A DNA stretch of 6,458 nt from the NCBI GenBank assembly GCA_027322375.1, contig DAHVRS010000250.1, positions 1 through 6,458 of the forward strand. Direction: 5' to 3'. Origin of the DNA: Brachybacterium sp. (lineage in GTDB: Bacteria; Actinomycetota; Actinomycetes; Actinomycetales; Dermabacteraceae). Under the pieces are notes generated by a model. That model did no database searches, was not told where the DNA came from, and saw only the letters and a list, made by a program, of their open reading frames with translations. The position numbers and the translations under genes are program-made. Shown in pieces: positions 4,092 through 6,458 of this stretch (its first letter is position 1; each line of letters opens with the position of its first letter).

Positions 4092-5264
4092 TCAGCGGTG
4101 GGAGACGGCGATCCGGGCGAGGAGCGCTTCGATCGCGAGCAGCGGCGGGACGTTGCCGCTGATCCGCTCCCGCGCCTCCTGCACCGCGTCCAGCAGCGCG
4201 AGTGTGATGTGGCCCGTGCTGTGCGCAGCGGCCTGGTCGATCTCCGGCTCCACCTCGATGTTCACGAGCTCTGCGCCGGTGCCGAGATGCCGGGAGAGCA
4301 CGTCGCGCAGCACCGAATGGGCGTCCAGCAGGTACCGGTCCAGCACATCGCGCACCAGGCGGGTCTGCCGGCGCTTCGCATCCTCCTCGAGCTGGCGCAT
4401 CTGGGCGCGCAGCGCGGGAGGGACCTTGCCGTCCTCGATCCCGGCCGAGCGCAGGAAGCGCTCCTTGTCCTCGAGCGCGACCTGGTCCGCATGCTCTTTC
4501 GCCTCCGCCGTCGCCCGCTCCACGAGCGCCTGCGCGGCGAGGACCGCCTGGCCCGTCGACCGCAGGGAGAGCAGGGAGCGGGCCGACTCCTCGCGGGCCG
4601 CAAGAGCACCGTCCTGCGTGGCGTAGCGCAGCGCGAGCCCGATATGACCCTGCGCGGCTCGCGCCGCCCGCACGGCGAGCCCGGCCTCTACCCCGTCACG
4701 GCGCTGCAGCAGCGCGGAGACGTCCTGCGCGGAGGGGATCGCGAGGGTGACCAGGCGGCAGCGGGAGCGGATAGTGGGGGCGAGATCCTCGGCGGAGGGG
4801 GCGCACAGCATCCAGACCGTCGCCGGGGGCGGCTCCTCGATCGACTTCAGCAGCACGTTGAACGTGCCTGCGCTCATCCGGTCCGCGTCCTCGATGATCA
4901 GCACGCGACGACGGCCCGTCGCGGGGGCGCGCTGCGCGGTCATGACCAGCGCGCGCACCTCCTCCTTCGCGATGGAGAGCTTGTCGGTCGCCACCACAGT
5001 GACGTCCGGGTGAGTGCCCGCGACCGTGGTGACGCAGGCGCGGCAGTGCCCGCAACCGGTGCCCGTCTCGCACTGCAGCATCGCCGCGAAGGCACGCGCG
5101 GCGGTGGAGCGGCCGGAGCCCGGCGGACCCGTGACCAGCCACGCCTGCGCGAGGGAGCCGCCGGGGGAGGCGGCGCGGCGGAACTGCGCGACGGCGGCGT
5201 CCTGGCCGACGACCTCGTCCCACACCCCGCCGGCGGGCGGTGCGTCCTGGAGCGGTGTGCTCAC
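4092..5264 (-). CDS. holB: DNA polymerase III subunit delta'
   Basis: This 390-aa protein is the delta' subunit of the clamp loader that places the sliding clamp on DNA at the replication fork. The N-terminal AAA+ domain starts with VWDEVVGQDAAV (14-25). Walker A is GPPGSGRS (46-53) with Arg52 in place of the catalytic lysine, as is usual for this non-hydrolysing subunit. A four-cysteine zinc module follows (Cys65, 71, 74, 77). The Walker B-like strand is VLIIEDAD (121-128), and the SRC motif that serves as arginine finger is at 167-169 (RSRCR). The rest is a helical collar region including a long charged stretch at about 245-310. The GTG at 5264 is fixed by the GTGA overlap with the tmk stop; the ribosome site is weak, which fits translational coupling. 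It is the last gene of the minus-strand operon and is convergent with DUF3027. Confidence 0.94.
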   Translation of the reverse strand: MSTPLQDAPPAGGVWDEVVGQDAAVAQFRRAASPGGSLAQAWLVTGPPGSGRSTAARAFAAMLQCETGTGCGHCRACVTTVAGTHPDVTVVATDKLSIAKEEVRALVMTAQRAPATGRRRVLIIEDADRMSAGTFNVLLKSIEEPPPATVWMLCAPSAEDLAPTIRSRCRLVTLAIPSAQDVSALLQRRDGVEAGLAVRAARAAQGHIGLALRYATQDGALAAREESARSLLSLRSTGQAVLAAQALVERATAEAKEHADQVALEDKERFLRSAGIEDGKVPPALRAQMRQLEEDAKRRQTRLVRDVLDRYLLDAHSVLRDVLSRHLGTGAELVNIEVEPEIDQAAAHSTGHITLALLDAVQEARERISGNVPPLLAIEALLARIAVSHR

Positions 5265-5989
5265 TGCTCGTCCCGGTGCCGTGTGGGCGGGGCCGGCTCG
5301 AAGGTCGGGTCGAACAGGCTCAGCACCTCGCCCACGGCGTCGAGGACCCGGGCGTGGACCTCCTCGCGGGGGAGGGTGCCGTCGATGACCACGAAGCGCT
5401 CGGGCTCGTCGGCCGCGAGGTCGAGGAACTCCTGGCGCACCGTCTCGTGGAAGGAGGTGCCGGCCTCCTCGAGCCGGTCACGTCCCTCGGCGCGGCGCTC
5501 GTCGAGGATCTGCGGCGGCACGTCCAGCAGGATCGTGCGGTGGGGGAGCAGTCCCTCGGTCGCCCACAGGGAGAGCGAAGCGATCTCGTCCGCGTTCAGA
5601 TCCCGTCCCGCGCCCTGGTAGGCGACGGAGGAGTCGAGGTAGCGGTCGCCGAGGACGAGCCCGCCGCGCGCCAGATGCGGGCGCACCAGGGTCGCGATGT
5701 GATGGGCGCGGTCCGCGGCATACAGCAGCGCCTCGGCGCGCGGATCCACGTGCTCGCCGTGCAGCAGCAGATCGCGGATGCTCTCGCCGAGCGCGGTCCC
5801 ACCGGGCTCGCGCGTGGTGAGGATGAGGTCCTCGGCAACGGAGCGGTCGGTGACGAGGTGGTCGCGCAGCATCGCCATCTGCGTGGTCTTGCCGGCTGCC
5901 TCACCGCCCTCGAAGGAGATGAACACCCCGCGGCGTGGGACGTGCGGGGCGGGTATGCGCAGTCCGAGGTAGGTCTCCAGCGGGCTCAT
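5261..5989 (-). CDS. tmk: Thymidylate kinase (dTMP kinase)
   Basis: This 242-aa cytoplasmic enzyme phosphorylates dTMP to dTDP with ATP, the committed step to dTTP. The P-loop is EGGEAAGKTT (27-36). REPGGT (60-65) and the DRY motif with following DSSVAYQG (115-125) are the dTMP-binding signatures. The lid segment ERRAEGRDR (164-172) is arginine-rich while the P-loop has no arginine, the arrangement of type II (E. coli-like) enzymes. About 20 residues precede the usual FISFEGG start, and about 15 charged or proline-rich residues extend the C-terminus. The ATG at 5989 overlaps the stop of the upstream oxidoreductase as ATGA, and its own TGA overlaps the holB GTG. Pairing of tmk with holB is common in bacteria and joins dTTP supply to replication. 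Confidence 0.96.
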   Translation of the reverse strand: MSPLETYLGLRIPAPHVPRRGVFISFEGGEAAGKTTQMAMLRDHLVTDRSVAEDLILTTREPGGTALGESIRDLLLHGEHVDPRAEALLYAADRAHHIATLVRPHLARGGLVLGDRYLDSSVAYQGAGRDLNADEIASLSLWATEGLLPHRTILLDVPPQILDERRAEGRDRLEEAGTSFHETVRQEFLDLAADEPERFVVIDGTLPREEVHARVLDAVGEVLSLFDPTFEPAPPTRHRDEQ

Positions 5990-6458
5990 GCCTGCTCTTC
6001 CCCGGGATAGACCACGCCGAGCGCGGCGCGGGCAGCATCGGTGGTAGCGAGCACGCTGAGAGTGTCCGCCCAGGTCATCAGCGGGGACTCGAGGTCGCCG
6101 GCGGTGATCCGGCGTGCCGATTCCGCGATCTCGTAGGCCATTCCGTCCTCCGGGGCGCCCGGATGCTCCATCGAAGCGGTGCGACCGTCGAGCAGGGTGA
6201 CGGTGAGCCGGCCCGGGGCGAAGAACGCGCCGGACAGCCGCGCGGTGCCCTCGGTGCCGCTGACCACGGCCTCGGTGGGGGTGCGGGCGCTCAGTGTGGT
6301 CGAGAGCCGGGCCCGGCCGCCGCGCGCACCGCGGGCGAGGATCCCGACGTAGCCGTCCACACCGGTCTCGGTGAGGTCGCCGCGGATCGCGAGGTCGGTG
6401 AGGTCGCCGAGCACCATCTGCGCGAAGGAGATCGGGTAGACGCCGAGGTCCAGCAGGG
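5986..6458 (-). CDS. Gfo/Idh/MocA-type oxidoreductase, C-terminal part (5' end beyond window)
   Basis: The last 156 residues are visible; the frame is open to the window edge. The internal ATG at 6417 is not the start, because the codons before it encode LLDLGVYPISFAQ. That is the LLD-[IL]-G-[IV]-Y motif of the C-terminal domain of this NAD(P)-dependent family, closest to the dihydrodiol/glucose-fructose dehydrogenase-like branch, in which the Tyr is considered catalytic. Next come the beta-sheet strands (for example GYVGILARG and RLTVTLLDG) and a final helical region ending in GVVYPGEEQA. The Rossmann domain and cofactor motif must lie to the right of the window. The substrate cannot be told. 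It overlaps tmk by 4 nt (ATGA), so it appears to lead or sit within the tmk-holB operon. Confidence 0.85.
   Translation of the reverse strand, partial: LLDLGVYPISFAQMVLGDLTDLAIRGDLTETGVDGYVGILARGARGGRARLSTTLSARTPTEAVVSGTEGTARLSGAFFAPGRLTVTLLDGRTASMEHPGAPEDGMAYEIAESARRITAGDLESPLMTWADTLSVLATTDAARAALGVVYPGEEQA

Noticed and set aside
4170..4185. Defence or mobile system hidden in the window
   Set aside because: Every coding stretch over about 300 bases is accounted for by a housekeeping or conserved actinobacterial gene; there is no integrase, transposase, toxin-antitoxin pair or reverse transcriptase.
4059..5621. 520-codon open frame on the plus strand opposite holB and tmk
   Set aside because: It crosses two well-supported genes antisense and has an Arg/Gly/Ala-rich composition with no recognisable domain.

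Overview
The window is GC-rich chromosomal DNA (roughly 70% G+C or more by eye) from an actinobacterium. The evidence is a GlxR/Crp-type regulator very close to the mycobacterial and streptomycete proteins, a DUF3027 gene behind a cold-shock gene, and an Arg-type Walker A in DNA polymerase III delta'. A Dermabacteraceae/Brachybacterium-like host is my guess from protein flavour only. All genes look intact and mostly housekeeping. I see no transposase, phage gene, CRISPR array, tRNA or rRNA.

Layout: (1) Positions 1-84 hold a strong hairpin that probably terminates crp. (2) 85-762, minus strand: cAMP-receptor-type regulator. (3) 763-919: divergent control region with a CRP-type operator, a separate perfect 19-bp palindrome and a probable plus-strand promoter. 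(4) 920-2280, plus strand: nth (endonuclease III) overlapping by 4 nt a CoA-pyrophosphatase-type Nudix hydrolase. Divergent crp/nth with a Nudix gene nearby is a recognised actinobacterial neighbourhood. (5) 2281-2495: intergenic region with hairpins, a possible promoter and a structured cold-shock leader. (6) 2496-3983, plus strand: a cold-shock-domain protein with a C-terminal extension, then, 3 nt later, a DUF3027 protein with a four-cysteine cluster and a low-complexity acidic tail. (7) 3984-4091: convergent gap filled by a very large near-perfect inverted repeat and a 3x7-bp tandem repeat. (8) 4092-6458, minus strand: an operon read from the right edge, Gfo/Idh/MocA-type oxidoreductase (5' end outside the window), tmk and holB, each junction overlapping by 4 nt.

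Together the genes cover cAMP-responsive global regulation, base-excision repair, nucleotide and cofactor turnover, RNA-binding/cold-shock function, dTTP supply and replicative clamp loading. The least understood parts are the csp-DUF3027 pair, the structured csp leader, and the large inverted repeat between DUF3027 and holB.
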